NCBI GenBank assembly: GCA_932294295.1
Contig: OW028582.1
Span: forward strand, 7,126,188 to 7,190,187
DNA from: Alitta virens
Taxonomy: Eukaryota > Annelida > Polychaeta > Phyllodocida > Nereididae
DNA: 64,000 nt
Direction: 5' to 3'
This document shows positions 35,354 through 46,200 of the stretch, one piece after another. A program made the translations under genes and the position numbers. The notes below the pieces were generated by a model, which saw only the letters and a program-made list of their open reading frames with translations, had not been told where the DNA came from and ran no database searches. Numbering within the stretch: the first letter of the stretch is position 1; each line of letters begins with the position of its first letter.

Positions 35354-35476
35354 TATTGACTGGTCACTTCGGGCCCTAGTACATTGTATTTGACCCTCGG
35401 GAGTGATAGTAGAGGCAACTAGTATCATCTCCCTCGGGTCAAATAAAATGTACTAGTGCCCGCGCACCAGTCAATA
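35354..35476. mobile_element. Foldback MITE near the 3' end of the TSR gene
   Basis: Left arm TATTGACTGGTCACTTCGGG and its continuation pairs imperfectly (about 80%) with the right arm ending GCGCACCAGTCAATA. Shared blocks include CTAGTACATT, TATTTGACCC and CGGGAG. The loop is ~14 nt. Confidence 0.7.
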
Positions 35477-35517
35477 TTTGTATAATAATGAGGTCCAGAC
35501 ATTTGTAAATTTGCAGT

Positions 35518-35523
35518 TTTATT
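35518..35523 (-). terminator. Poly(A) signal of the TSR gene
   Basis: AATAAA on the minus strand, about 110 nt beyond the stop codon at 35633-35635. Canonical hexamer at a plausible distance. Confidence 0.45.
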
Positions 35524-35632
35524 CATGCCTAATTTATCTTTATATACAGTTAAAGTCTTGCTTACGCAGAGTGTTCCGACAACTGTTTCAAATTTTAAAA
35601 AGTCCACGATATTTTGTGACATGGCTTCTTCT

Positions 35633-36808
35633 TTAGCATTGTGTCACCTCTGTACATGCCTGACCTTGCGCACTGCCATCTTGCGTTAATGTGTAGTCAT
35701 TCTGATCAGTGACACAACTGGCTCCCCCAAAAGCGGGAGATGGATTGTTGCATGCTCTGCTCCTCATTTGAACGCCAGGCACACAGTTACCTGAGCACTG
35801 GCGCCATGGCGCCCAACTTCCCCAATTGCCATCAACTGAAAAAAAAAAAAGTAATAATTTATATATGGAAACAACTTCGTAACCTTGAATCACAGACTAT
35901 AGATGGTCCTAGCTGGAACACAATCATGAATAATGCCAGCTTATATGACCAGCTGCCAGAGGCAGACATAATGATGAGACGATACTAGTTGGGTGGGTGG
36001 GTGGGTGGGTGATTAGGGCTTTACGTCCTGTATTTCTCCACCAGTTGGGCTAATTAGGACAGGCAGAGACCATGGCAATGAGACGAAGGATGAAACAGCC
36101 ATCCAACTTAGGCTCGACCGGGAATCGAACCCAGGACCCAGCGGTTGGAAGCCCAGAGCGCTACCTCTGAGCTAGGCCCCCGCCCTCAATACTAGTTGGG
36201 AGTCCACACCATGTTACACATTTATTCCATGGATGGGGTTTTTTACTTGCCTCAACACAGAGATTGAATGCGAGGCACCTCCAATTGCCGTCTCATGCAA
36301 CCATCAAGTGCCCGGGGATCGAACTCGAGACCTTCAGTAGAGCTGAGCAATTGGAATTGGCTGATGCCTTAATCATGCTCTTGTGTTATCTTATCTTATC
36401 TTATCAGATCTGAATAATTCAGTTAATTTTAATTAGACCATATAAATTTAACAAAGTAAGGTACAAACATTGGGAAGGAGGAGACAAAAACACACAACTT
36501 AAAGACAGTAGGGCACAACTCATTTGAATCAGTACCTGTACCTTCTGTCATGAACGTTTCATGGAAACAAAATATTTTGAGAAAGTAGGAAATAGAGTGA
36601 AAACATCTAAAAAAGAAGAAGGAAAATCTGTATCAAGCCTTCAAAAAAGTCACAAATAAGGAAACTTTCTACTACTGGAAGATCCTTATCTGGATTTATA
36701 TAAGCATAATGAATGACTCCTACCTCTGAGACCAGTTAAACAAGCCTGAGAGATCTCCGGGAGGAAGACCAATGTCATTAAAATCACCGCCAGTGCTGTC
36801 CTGTTCAT
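35633..36808 (-). CDS. Small secreted protein with one thrombospondin type-1 repeat (95 aa)
   Basis: Two coding exons on the minus strand: 36724-36808 (ATG at 36806-36808, donor AG|GTAGGA) and 35633-35835 (acceptor T-run CAG, stop TAA). Both borders are phase 1 and join to make Val29. Residues 1-22 are a signal peptide (hydrophobic TALAVILMTLVFLP, then EISQA and a probable cut before Cys23). Residues 30-95 form a TSP1 domain: W33, W36 and W39 in NWGSWAPWRQC, six cysteines (42, 46, 57, 69, 89, 95), and the usual PxPxxGG block (NPSPAFGG). The protein ends on the sixth cysteine. TSP1 domains bind glycosaminoglycans and extracellular partners, so this is probably an extracellular ligand, matrix or defence-type protein; the exact role is unknown. 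The intron holds two SINE-like repeats. Odd features: an extra Cys23 at the mature N-terminus and no other domain. Confidence 0.8.
35990..36190 (-). mobile_element. tRNA-Gly-derived SINE with (CCCA)n tail
   Basis: Minus strand: a tRNA-like head at 36111-36183 with A box TAGCTCAGAGGTAGCG (36159-36174), an anticodon-like loop TTCCAAC (TCC, Gly) and B box GGTTCGATTCC (36121-36131). A ~100 bp body follows, then a (CCCA)n tail at about 35990-36012. The acceptor stem does not pair well, so it is a SINE and not a working tRNA. It lies in the TSR gene intron. Confidence 0.8.
36193..36412 (-). mobile_element. Second SINE-like repeat with TTATC-type tail
   Basis: Shares TTGGGAGTCCACACCATGTT and the next ~35 bp with 9806-9862 and 17664-17719. 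On the minus strand a B-box-like GAGTTCGATCCCCGG is preceded by TTGCTCAGCTCTACTG (A-box-like). On the plus strand (TTATC)n ends it at about 36390-36411. Probably a tRNA-derived SINE of another family, nested beside the tRNA-Gly SINE. Confidence 0.55.
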
Positions 36809-36814
36809 TGTTAG
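36724..36814 (-). CDS. TSR gene exon with start codon and signal peptide
   Basis: Acceptor TTTCAG ends at 36815, the exon starts CTAACAATG, and the donor GTAGGA begins at 36723. It was too short to stand out as a frame. It is supported by phase match with the TSP1 exon, a textbook signal peptide and good splice sites. Six bases of 5' UTR precede the ATG, so a further upstream noncoding exon is required. Confidence 0.75.
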
Positions 36815-36829
36815 CTGAAACAAATTATT

Positions 36830-37539
36830 AAAGTTTGTATGTAGAAAAATATAATCAAATCAACATTTCATTAACTACAACCATGGCCAATGAACTATAG
36901 GCAAATTGCGGATATGAGCTTCATATTCAAGTGAGATCTTTGATTTCACAGCAAGAAATGCATTGATGTGAAAACAAATTGAAGAAAATCCCATTTTAGA
37001 CACATTTGGTTTATCAGTTATTGAGGTCGCTGTTATTGCAGAATGCTTTTCAAACTATTTGACAAGTGAAGCTAAAAGACGGCACTAAATTGACCATGGC
37101 CTGATACCTAAAAGTAAAATGCATGACATTACAGTATTTCCTTATTTTGTATATTTATACTGTTAATGCTTTCTTACAAGATTTTAGGGACAAAAAAAAG
37201 GAAATTGGTCAAGTTCATATGGGCCTTTAACCTGATAACATGCTCCATCGGCCCAATGTTGGCCCGATTTGTGTCCGACGTCGCCCGCTTGGGCCGATGT
37301 CAATCTGATGTCAGATGCTATCTGGGTAAGAGAATTATGATGCAAGTATATGCAAGTATGTGCATTTATATAATCACAGCACAGGCGTTTGCCATCATGA
37401 CAGCACTTAGTTAGCATACAATAAGACCAAGGCAACTGACTTTGTCAAGAACAGCTTTTTACACCCCCTTTGCAACTGCCTTCAAAGATGGGGCCATTTT
37501 CAGTCAATAACATCATATAACATTTCAAACATAGGCTGC
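36830..37539. other. Intronic stretch, no gene
   Basis: AT-rich. A short CGGCCCAATGTTGGCCCGA imperfect palindrome at 37249-37267 with a second GGGCCGATG near 37293 suggests a small MITE end. Nothing else is recognised. Confidence 0.4.
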
Positions 37540-40120
37540 GCTGCAGCTAAACCCTAAGCGAATCCCACATAGCACACAGGCATCATTAAAATTGTTAAGT
37601 GTTCATCCGTCCGACAGGTAGGAGGGCAGGCGTTACACTTTCATTTCCAGAGCAGAAAAACTCTAACACACACACTCGTTTCTGGAAAAGAACTCTAACA
37701 CTAATGCACTTACCCTAATGACATTTTATACAGTAACACTCTATATTGCCTAGTGGTGCCTTGTGATAGCCACTCTGACATAATATTATCTTGGCTGTGT
37801 TTTACAAAATTTGGAAAATGTCATTTTTTGAGTGTTTATACAGAGTATGAACTGAAACAGTTGCCTTTTTGGCCTACATAGCCTGTTACCCAATGCTAAT
37901 TAGAATCCAAGATGTCCTATTTTTTTAACTCTTGAATTTCTACATTTGTTTATTATATTCGGTTAAGTGTGAAACAATAGCATGTTCCCGTGGGTTACTA
38001 CAAAGTCTGACAAAGTCTTACTTACTTTTGTCCACTAAGTCTTACATTGTCCTATTTTGATGCAAATATACTTGGATATTAACATCCACTTTGTAATATT
38101 CAGACGATTTGGTAAATATAAATGAATAGAAATTATTACCTTTCTTTAAATACACAAGAACTGCGTTTATTTTATTTCTTAATAGTCAATACCCTGATTG
38201 TTTTTTGGACGATGAAATTACAAATATTGGTGTATATTACTATATTAGTGGTCTTAATTTTCATGTGCGCATGATATTATAATGTCTTACAAATATCTTA
38301 CTTCTTATGAAGGTAAACCTACAGGAACCCTGTATTAACAGCAATCCATTCTGTTCAGAGTAAAGCCAAGTGAGCATAAAAAGTATTGTCGATCCTTTTC
38401 CAGCCATTTAATTGTTCTGTTGCACAATAAGTGTTCAGTTCGCTAGAATTATCAGCACAGTAGCATGTTCCCTTAACTAATCTACAACTAAGATTATCAT
38501 TTATATGTCCATAATAGTCATATAAGGGCTATGGCAATGATCCTGAGGAATATATATGAAATTCAGTAACAATGTTTTGCCACATAAAGATGTGGGGCAA
38601 AATTTTATACAAAATGAACCTTTAAGGTTTGTATTTAATTGTATTTAAGTCTAAATACAAATAAATACAAATCTTTAAGGTTTATTTCGTATAGCATGAT
38701 ACTCAACACACCCATTTTCATGGCTTTAGAAATCAAAATATTTTTTGCTCGCTGTTTACCTTTAGCTGGCAACTGAAGCAACTATATATTATCAATTGCC
38801 ATATTCCCTTCAACAGTTACTGAGCTGTTGGGTTGCTGATTTGCCTTAAATATATGGGATTTAAATTAGTATTTATAACAGAACACTTAACAGGTGTATA
38901 TGAAGAAAACAAGAATAAGTATTGGAGTAAAGCAAAAGTAATATAGATCATTATGCAACTAATCATTATGAAATTGCTAATTATAAACAAAACTGTTGAA
39001 TGGGTTGAGCATGGCAATACTATGATCAAATATAAAATAGTTGTATGCACATGAATTGTACAACCTGTACAGCTGTCATTACTAAGTATGGGATGCTAAG
39101 GAATATGACGGAAGCAACACAATATAAATGCCTTTTTTCCAGATTTTTCATTATTATGAAAAATAAGAAGAAGGATGAAACAAATGTCAAAATGAATGTT
39201 AAAAGTGAAAGTACTATAATCTAGATATATCATTGGCAAAATTTTACTTATGTAATGATCATAGAGTCATTGATATGAGGGTTTGAAAGAGTACCAAATT
39301 TTCATATTTTCCTTATTATATAAAATTTCATGTCATTAATGGTCATGAAACCCCAAAAAGGTATCTCTACACTATTTTAGACATATTCTTATTAAGTTTT
39401 GTATGCATGTAGGTCCAGTAGTGAGTCCTGCTCTGGAAACTGAAATTATTATTTTAAAACACAGCTGAGACATGTCAATGATAAAGAGTAATAACATATA
39501 AAATGTTGTTAGGGTAAGTGCATTAATGCCAGAGTTCTGCTCCGGAAACACAATTTAACACAATATTTAGCATTTTTTTCTGATTTTCCATTATTATGTA
39601 ATCAGCATGAAATAAATATCAAAATGAAGTTTGAAAGGTGAAAATACTATTATTAGATATGTTATTACAATTTCATTCATGAAAGGTAAATATCGTCTTT
39701 GTATGACGGTTTCAAAAGTAGGAATTTTCCCTATTTTGCCCTAATTTTGAAAATTCTATAGTATTTATGGTCATGAGACCCCAAAAGGCACCACTAAACT
39801 ATTTGAGACATATTATGACAAAGTTTTAAGCATGTAGGTGAATAAGTGTCAGAGTTCTGCTCTGGAAACGAAAAAAAAGAGTTGTTTTTCTATTTTTTCC
39901 AAATTTTGTAAAACATAGCCAACATATGTCAATGTGACTATCAAAAGGCACTACTAGGCCATATAGAGTATCACTGTACAAAATTTTGTTAGGGTAAGTG
40001 AATTAGTGTTAGAGTTCTGCTCCAGAAGCAAAGTGGTACACCCGCCCGTCTGCCCATTGGACGGACATTGATGATAACAAAAACCCTTTTCGAACTTCAT
40101 TCGCTGAGTGTTAAAAATGT
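37540..40120. mobile_element. ~2.6 kb nonautonomous element with long inverted ends (copy 1)
   Basis: The left end (37547-37860) and the reverse complement of the right end (about 39880-40115) align over ~250-300 bp. Shared blocks are AGCGAAT, GTCCGTCC/ATCCGTCCGAC, AGAACTCTAACACTAAT, CACTTACCCTAA and TTTTACAAAATTTGG. The interior repeats a ~430 bp module containing GAGTTCTGCTC(C/T)GGAAAC (near 39420, 39535 and 39850). No transposase frame was found. An inverted second copy is at 44690-47720, and a solo end is at 24091. It sits inside the inferred first intron of the TSR gene. Confidence 0.7.
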
Positions 40121-41299
40121 CAATATTATACACATAAATTTTCCTTCCTTATTCTAAATGATAACTTTCATTATTTACTTTTTTTTTTAAGGAATTCCTT
40201 GCCCGTATGCTAGGAATTCTCAGCTCTAGTGGCAGCTAATCTGCATATTTCACCATCTACGCACATGATGGTGCTTTCTGATTGGCCAATATCTCCCAAG
40301 CACTGTTTGCTGTCAGCTTCAAGCCAATTAAATGACCTAACTGAGCAATCTTTGTTTAAAAATTGAGTGTAATCAACAGAACTAATTGATATGCAATTTC
40401 ACTGTTAGACAATCAATGGTAGTATTCGACTGGGCTTTTTCATGGAGCGCTTAAGTTTCGTAAAGCACGAAGTGTATTCGACTGCAGATTACAAAAAAAT
40501 CATAAATTTTCGTGAAGCACAAATGTTGACGAAGAAAAAAGTGCGTAAACGTCTGTAAAACGTAGTCATGTGATCATATGTGGGCAAAACACATAGATGG
40601 TTACAACCTAAAGCTATCCAAAATAAAAGAAAATGCTTCTATAACTGATAAATTCAAAAACTAAATGAACTAAATTATGAAATATCACAGGAATCTACTC
40701 GATCGGCTTTGTTAACATTTTAGCTAATTATACATAAGAACGTACTGGAGAGCGTTGCCGATTCGCGACTTCAAAGTCATTTTATAAAAAAATGAGATTA
40801 GAGTTGTTTCAATTCACATCATAAGCAACAACTGGCCTTGTACATGTACATCTATAAAATAAATAAACTTAACCTACCATTTAATTTTTCGTGCCATCAA
40901 AAATGCCGATTTGTTTACATTGCATCGTCTTTTATGTTTTTTGTCAGTGTGTCAGGGGGCAAATTCCCAGAATTGTTATTGACTGGGAAATCTACGTAGA
41001 GCACGGAACTGCCACTGTGCAAGTGGGCGTGGCTATAAATGTACTTCACGGCAAACTCCCAGTCGAATGTCACCAATGCCATAAGCCAGCCGATAGGCTA
41101 TTAAGTAAATTTGTCTGTATTTAGGTCAAACTGGTAAATTAGCAAAAGAATTGCCATTAAGCTCAGGGTATTTCTATTCAGCTACATTCTCATTGGCTGT
41201 TGCAAATGACATAGCTGCCTCTTGAGATGAGAATCCACTTAAGGCAGTCAGGAGCCTTAATTGGTATTAGGTAAAGTATAAGTGCTGTCATCACTGAGG
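40121..41299. other. Gene-free stretch
   Basis: AT-rich; a 77-codon frame (40891-41124) starts with a hydrophobic MPSKMPICLHCIVFYVFCQC and shows no domain. Without splice support or a recognisable family I do not call it a gene. A CGTGAAGCACAAA/CGTAAAGCACGAAG repeat occurs at 40456-40525. Confidence 0.4.
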
Positions 41300-41775
41300 A
41301 ATGTCAACATCTCACAGGGTTTGAGGCCATTGTGCTGGAAGAGGAACGATTGGGCATTGTTATTGTTCTTTGATGAAAGTCAATTCACTCTTGAGCAGAT
41401 ATAATGCCATTGGGTGGTGGCAATGTTGGAGACTGAAAGGGGCTCACTATGCTCATATTATTACTGTCATTTGGAGATGGTTGTGATACATGTATCATAT
41501 GGGCAGGTGTGTCAGATTACTGCCGAATTGAACCAAGTCCTGTGAATGGTATATGGAAAAGCCCTCAGCAACATTGATCTAGTCATCAAACCTCTGTTTG
41601 AGAAACACACACCTGACTTCATCTCCATGGATGAAAACTCCCCAGCTCATCAAGTTTGCAATCTCACTGAATGTATTCAGGAGGCTGGAATGCCTCATAC
41701 TGAGTGGCCTGCACTCTCCCCTGACTTCAATACCATAAACAAATCTTTTGGATCAGCTGGGTTGCCGTGTTGAAG
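41300..41775 (+). pseudogene. Tc1-type (DD34E) transposase relic
   Basis: Shifting frames encode C-terminal transposase blocks in order: NDWALLLFFDESQFTL (first catalytic Asp, from about 41345), then a stop at 41406. Near 41626 comes FISMDENSPAH (second Asp block), then EWPALSPDFNTIN ending near 41747. Tc1 family members normally read SPDxNPIE, and here the terminal acidic residue is Asn. Upstream DNA-binding domains are not visible. Stops, frameshifts and the lost catalytic residue make this a dead copy. Confidence 0.8.
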
Positions 41776-42382
41776 GTTGTTACCCTACACCTGTGACCTT
41801 AATGACCTTTGAATAACCCTTCAGGAATAGTGCACTGGGACACCAAATCGGTCTGTAAATTGGCTGACCACTGGACTGCTTGGAGACACATGACATGGTC
41901 CTGAGAAAATTATATTTTTCAGAAGTGGGGTAGCCCCTATTATTGTGAAATATCGCATTTGATTAATATTTTCGACAAAATATAAATGCACTATTTTCAA
42001 GATATAGTCCCACTATTGCTTCTTATTTTTACTTTGGCCCACTACACATGCAAAGAATTGTATTCACCAACTTCCTTTTCTAATCTATTGAGACAACGCC
42101 TCAGCAAGTGCAAAATCTCAAAAGCAACCAAAAAAAAAAAAGCTTCGCCAACCCCAATCTAGAAACAACTTTGGCGCCCGAGCTCATCAACCTGAAGATC
42201 AGCTTTCTTTAACCCAAGCGCCAATGAGCGGAAATAATTTCCGAAACAGGTTCTACACGAATTGTTTCATTTCTTATTCTGTATATATTCAATTTTCTTC
42301 CACATTAAGCTTATCAAATTAAGAATTCTATTTTAATTTGAAAGTTGCACCTAGATGATAAAAGTATTATTTGATTACATAC

Positions 42383-42422
42383 CTTTGGTTATGAAACTCC
42401 TCAAGAGCCTGTTGATAGATGG
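42383..42422 (-). other. Probable noncoding first exon of the TSR gene
   Basis: On the minus strand a ~40 nt stretch ends CATAACCAAAG|GTATGT, an excellent donor, and lies about 30 nt downstream of a TATAAAAG box. It has no ATG. The next minus-strand exon with an acceptor and a start codon is the signal-peptide exon at 36814, which would make a 5.6 kb intron. The link is inferred from context, not proven. Confidence 0.45.
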
Positions 42423-42445
42423 CCTTGCAGTGGGCAGCACAGGCG

Positions 42446-42453
42446 CTTTTATA
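42446..42453 (-). promoter_or_regulatory. TATA box, likely TSR gene promoter
   Basis: TATAAAAG followed by CG-rich GCGCCTGTGCTGCCC on the minus strand. Transcription would start near 42422, just ahead of the predicted 5' UTR exon. Confidence 0.45.
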
Positions 42454-42814
42454 ACGTATAAGTCATGCCAGGGTCAAGTAAGGATACTTAAAAACTCAAA
42501 TGGTGTGCATTTCACGAATTTCAGGCTATTTTAAGCTACAGCTGTATTGGTAAGTACATACCTTTCAAAATTGCAAACATCAGTGTAAGCTGTTAAATAA
42601 AAAATAGATTCCATATACTGAATAAAATAAGGCTGCACCTGTCTGTGTCATTTTATTAAATATTTATCACACTGAAAAGAGTGACTAGAATGACTTTTTT
42701 AGACACTTAACTTTCTGTACTAAGTACTGAGCATGACTTAGGCATGGGAACCATTAGTTAAACACATTCCATGCAGTTAACTTAATTGAAACCACATAAG
42801 ACACTCGTCTATAA

Positions 42815-42900
42815 TAACATATATTTTAATAACATATATTTTAATAACATATGTTTTAATAACATATATTTTAATAACATATATTTTAATAACATATATT
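42815..42900. repeat. 15-16 bp AT-rich tandem repeat
   Basis: Six near-perfect copies of AATAACATATATTTT, one reading ATATGTTTT. Confidence 0.9.
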
Positions 42901-44084
42901 GAGGATAGCTGACTTGTGTCAAGTTGTGAATAGGAGCAGTTTTAATTATTAGTGACCGTCCGATACCTCATGACCTTGATGCACTTATTTCTGCAGATCA
43001 ATAAAGAAGTTTTTAAGTACAAACCGACCACCATGAATACTTCCTTGAAGCAAGGGTACCAGTGCAGAAAGGACAACTCTTAATTTGAAAATGTAGACTA
43101 AAAACTGACTGCGCCTATTTTATGTAACAAATTACAAAATAACCAGGAAACTTTGGAAAAGTGGAATAAATAACTGAAGTAAACTGCAGCCAATATGAAA
43201 TTGTTATTCACTGCATGTTATAACTACTTTCAAGATGTAGTATCAATACAGGGTTTACTCGTTTCAGTTTTCAGATAATCAAATATGGCAAATTTCTTGT
43301 CAGCAAAATATTCCCATATTTGTCTGATAAAGGGTAGCAGCAATACCCATCACCAGGGCCCCCGTCACCATCGTGTAAAAAGCAGAGGCTCTTTAACCAA
43401 GTCCAGATGAGGACTCATCAAAATATGTAAATGTATAATTAGATATATGGATTATAAATAGATATATGTATGAAAAGACAAATGTGAATATGTATTATGA
43501 GTATGAATGTGAACTACAATGGTCTCTAGGCATTGGGGGTTGGAAGTGTGGCTTGTCCCTCCCTGGGGAACAAACACAAAGACCCAGTTAAGTTGGCTGG
43601 AATTGCTAACTATGGGAATGCTGTGTTCTTGACCATTGTCTTCTAGTTGGGCATTGTGTGGTAGCTGTGCTGGCCTGATTTAATGTATTTGATGATGCAG
43701 GTGTTGGGCAGGAAATACTAGGGGAGCCATGGAGAAATACTGACTTAAAGCAACTAGGGGAGTTTTGGAAAGGTGAAAATGTATTAAAATGTATGTACTG
43801 TTATTGGTTCAGGGTCATTGACCAATGGTGATGGGCCTTGAAATCAAGGAGGAGCTATTGAGCCCTCCCTGCTATAAATGATTAATCATCTGTGAGGAGA
43901 GGCATCTTTTATTTTGCCAATCTGACCAGTCTGACACACAATTCTGGCTTTGTTATTTTTGTGTTGATTCTGAAAGGTTTGGACTTATGCTGCTGAGCTA
44001 CATTTCATGGAGTCTCATAAACCAGGACACTGGATACTTTACAATCGGTCACAAAAATGAGGTGGTTCTAGCAGTGAGATATTT
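42901..44084. other. Gene-free stretch
   Basis: No domain or spliced exon recognised. GCTATAAATGATT near 43882 is TATA-like but has no associated exon. Confidence 0.4.
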
Positions 44085-44395
44085 TCACTGAGCACCCCTG
44101 AATTCACCAAGACATAGGCCTTTCTCCCCCTCTTATTACTCATTTTGCTTTTCAGACAAAGTAGGTCATAACTAACTGATTCCCTTAATAGCATTTTCTG
44201 TGGGAAATAACAGAAATCAACTCAACGATTAGATAACAAATATAAATTAAAATGCCCAAAAATACTGCTGCTTGGATGCACTTAGCTTCAGCTAATCACA
44301 GCCAAGGGCGGGAACTTTTTCAACCAATAGAATTGTGGTATTATGTTATAGCCATCTGGTGGAAATATAGAGAACCTTCCATGAAAATCTAGTGG
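44085..44395 (-). repeat. Dispersed repeat, copy 2 (inverted partner of 23085-23410)
   Basis: The reverse complement aligns with 23085-23410 over its full length with shared ordered blocks. Copy-specific differences include TGATTAGCTGAAG versus TGATTGGCTGAAG. Confidence 0.75.
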
Positions 44396-44535
44396 TAGGT
44401 AGGTTTATATGTAGCCTTAATGCTGCATGGTTCCAATATTTTGTGTAACATGGGTGGACTCCTCCTTTCTCAAACCTCATCAATCAACACTTGATAGCGG
44501 CAAGAACGTACCTTAGAGGGCTGCACTTTCCATAT

Positions 44536-44612
44536 CTATCTATCGATCTATCGATGATAGATATCGATCTCGATCTATCCAACTATCTATCTATCTATTT
44601 ATTTATCTATCT
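44536..44612. repeat. (CTAT)n / GATA microsatellite
   Basis: CTATCTATCGATCTATCGATG, then ATCTCGATCTATCC and (CTAT)n/(TTAT)n. It cuts off the end of the long-TIR element copy that begins at about 44640. Confidence 0.85.
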
Positions 44613-44907
44613 TTGTTTGCCCTCTTCGAACGAACTCAAACACTTATGCAATTAACCTAACGAAATTTCATAAAGAAATACTCTATATGGCTTATTTGCG
44701 CCTTTTGATAATCAAGTTGACATGTCTTGGTTTGTTTTAAAAAATTTGGAAATAATAGACTTTTTTTTTTATTTCGTTTTCGGAGCAGAACTTATGCCTA
44801 AAACCTTGCCAGAATATTTCTAAAATAGTGTAGTTTTGCCTTTTTGGGGTTTCATGCCCATAGATAATATGGAATTTGTATAATAATGTGAAAATTTCTT
44901 GTTTTTT

Positions 44908-45318
44908 AAAGCTTATTATTATGAGGACCATGTGTAACAACTCAAATAGTAAGGTAAAATTCATAGCCAATCGAGGTGTTACACTCTCTTGTACGTTGAT
45001 TGGTGAGAACATCTCCTACATTAAATCGAAGCTGAACAACTTTGGGTCCATGGACTTGCTGACAGGTAGAAGAAGGCTTTTATTCACTCACCTCAGTGAT
45101 GAAGATCAATGCGCACTTATTGCAATTAAAGAGCTCATGGACTCTAATAATATTATTGGTGAGCCACAAAAGACTGAATTTTGTAATTACCTCTTGACCA
45201 CTTAAATATCTATGCCATTTTGCCTTTCAATTTATTTCTGTTAATTGTATAATGAAAATTTGTATACCATGAATGATATGAATCTCATGTGTATGAAATA
45301 AAGATATATATATATATA
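44908..45318 (+). mobile_element. Retroposed insert: ORF C-terminus, AATAAA, (TA)n tail
   Basis: Element sequence similar to 46.8 kb stops near 44907 and resumes near 45319 (GACACC...GTGAAATTTTGC), so the ~410 bp between is an insertion. It carries an open frame ending at 45205 (LTGRRRLLFTHLSDEDQCAL and then NYLLTT-stop), a short 3' UTR, AATAAA at 45297 and a (TA)n tail. This is the layout of a 5'-truncated non-LTR retrotransposon or processed transcript. I do not recognise the protein; a LINE ORF2 C-terminus is the likeliest guess. Confidence 0.5.
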
Positions 45319-45444
45319 AAGACACCATTTATCCAACATGAGTGAAATTTTGCAAATAAGATATCTTAATTATAGTCCTTTCACTTTATGAACTGCAATT
45401 TGGAATTTTCACTGGTAAAGGTTGGCTTTACAATTGACTGTTGA

Positions 45445-46200
45445 AGTGCACATGACTTCCTATAATTGCGCATGCTACAAAGCGCAGACAAACACCAAGA
45501 TACTCTCCTCTTTCTTCATGGTAATGTGGTCCAGGACTACAGGTTTCAGACACTCTAAAGACTTGCCAGGGTCACTAACAAATGATGACTGGGCATTAAG
45601 TACCGACAAAATCCCGCCTTCAGTCCTCGTCAGGTTCCTGAGTATGGTTATGACGGGCAAGGAAGATGCTGAATGAAAAGATTAAGTGCTTGTTATTATC
45701 TATCAGCCAGGAACTGTGTCAGCTATATCAAAAAGAAAATAGAAGGTACCAAACCATATGTGAAAATTGAAACAAACAGTTCACTATGATATTGCAGTTT
45801 GGTCACTTTCAGAGCTATGGTTGGCTTTGGAGCACGCCCTGGCCCTGCCCATATTATTTGACGCTCAAATTGTCACAGGAGAGGCTTCTATTAATGTGTG
45901 ACAACAGGAGAGTCTTCTATTCATGTGTGACAACTTCTATTCATGTGTGACAACAAAATGAACAGCCAATGTCAACAATACACTCAAAATACAGTGGGGG
46001 AGGAGAGAGTAATGGTACAGGAGGTCAAACTGAAGGCAGATTTTGTGTGTTTCAATGCCCAGTCATCAGCTGTTAGTGATCCTGGCAAGTCTTTAGAATG
46101 TCTGAAACCTGTAGCCCATACCACATAACCATAAAGAAAAAGAGCAGCATCTTGGTGTTTTTCTTTGCTTCGTAGATTGCACAATTGCTTACTATAATTC
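45445..46200. mobile_element. ~750 bp inverted-repeat element
   Basis: 45455-45602 and the reverse complement of 46052-46200 align over ~150 bp at about 85%. Shared blocks include ACACCAAGAT, CTACAGGTTTCAGACA and CTAAAGACTTGCCAGG. Both arms translate to GFRHSKDLPGSLT in opposite orientation, which reflects the inverted repeat. Between them a 27 bp unit with ATTCATGTGTGACAACAGGA is repeated about three times (45880-45956). Confidence 0.65.

Noticed and set aside
36111..36183. tRNA-Gly(TCC) gene
   Set aside because: A and B boxes are present but the acceptor stem does not pair, and a SINE body and simple-repeat tail follow.
40891..41124. 77-codon ORF with a hydrophobic N-terminus
   Set aside because: Signal-like start but no domain, splice support or poly(A) signal; AT-rich chance frame most likely.
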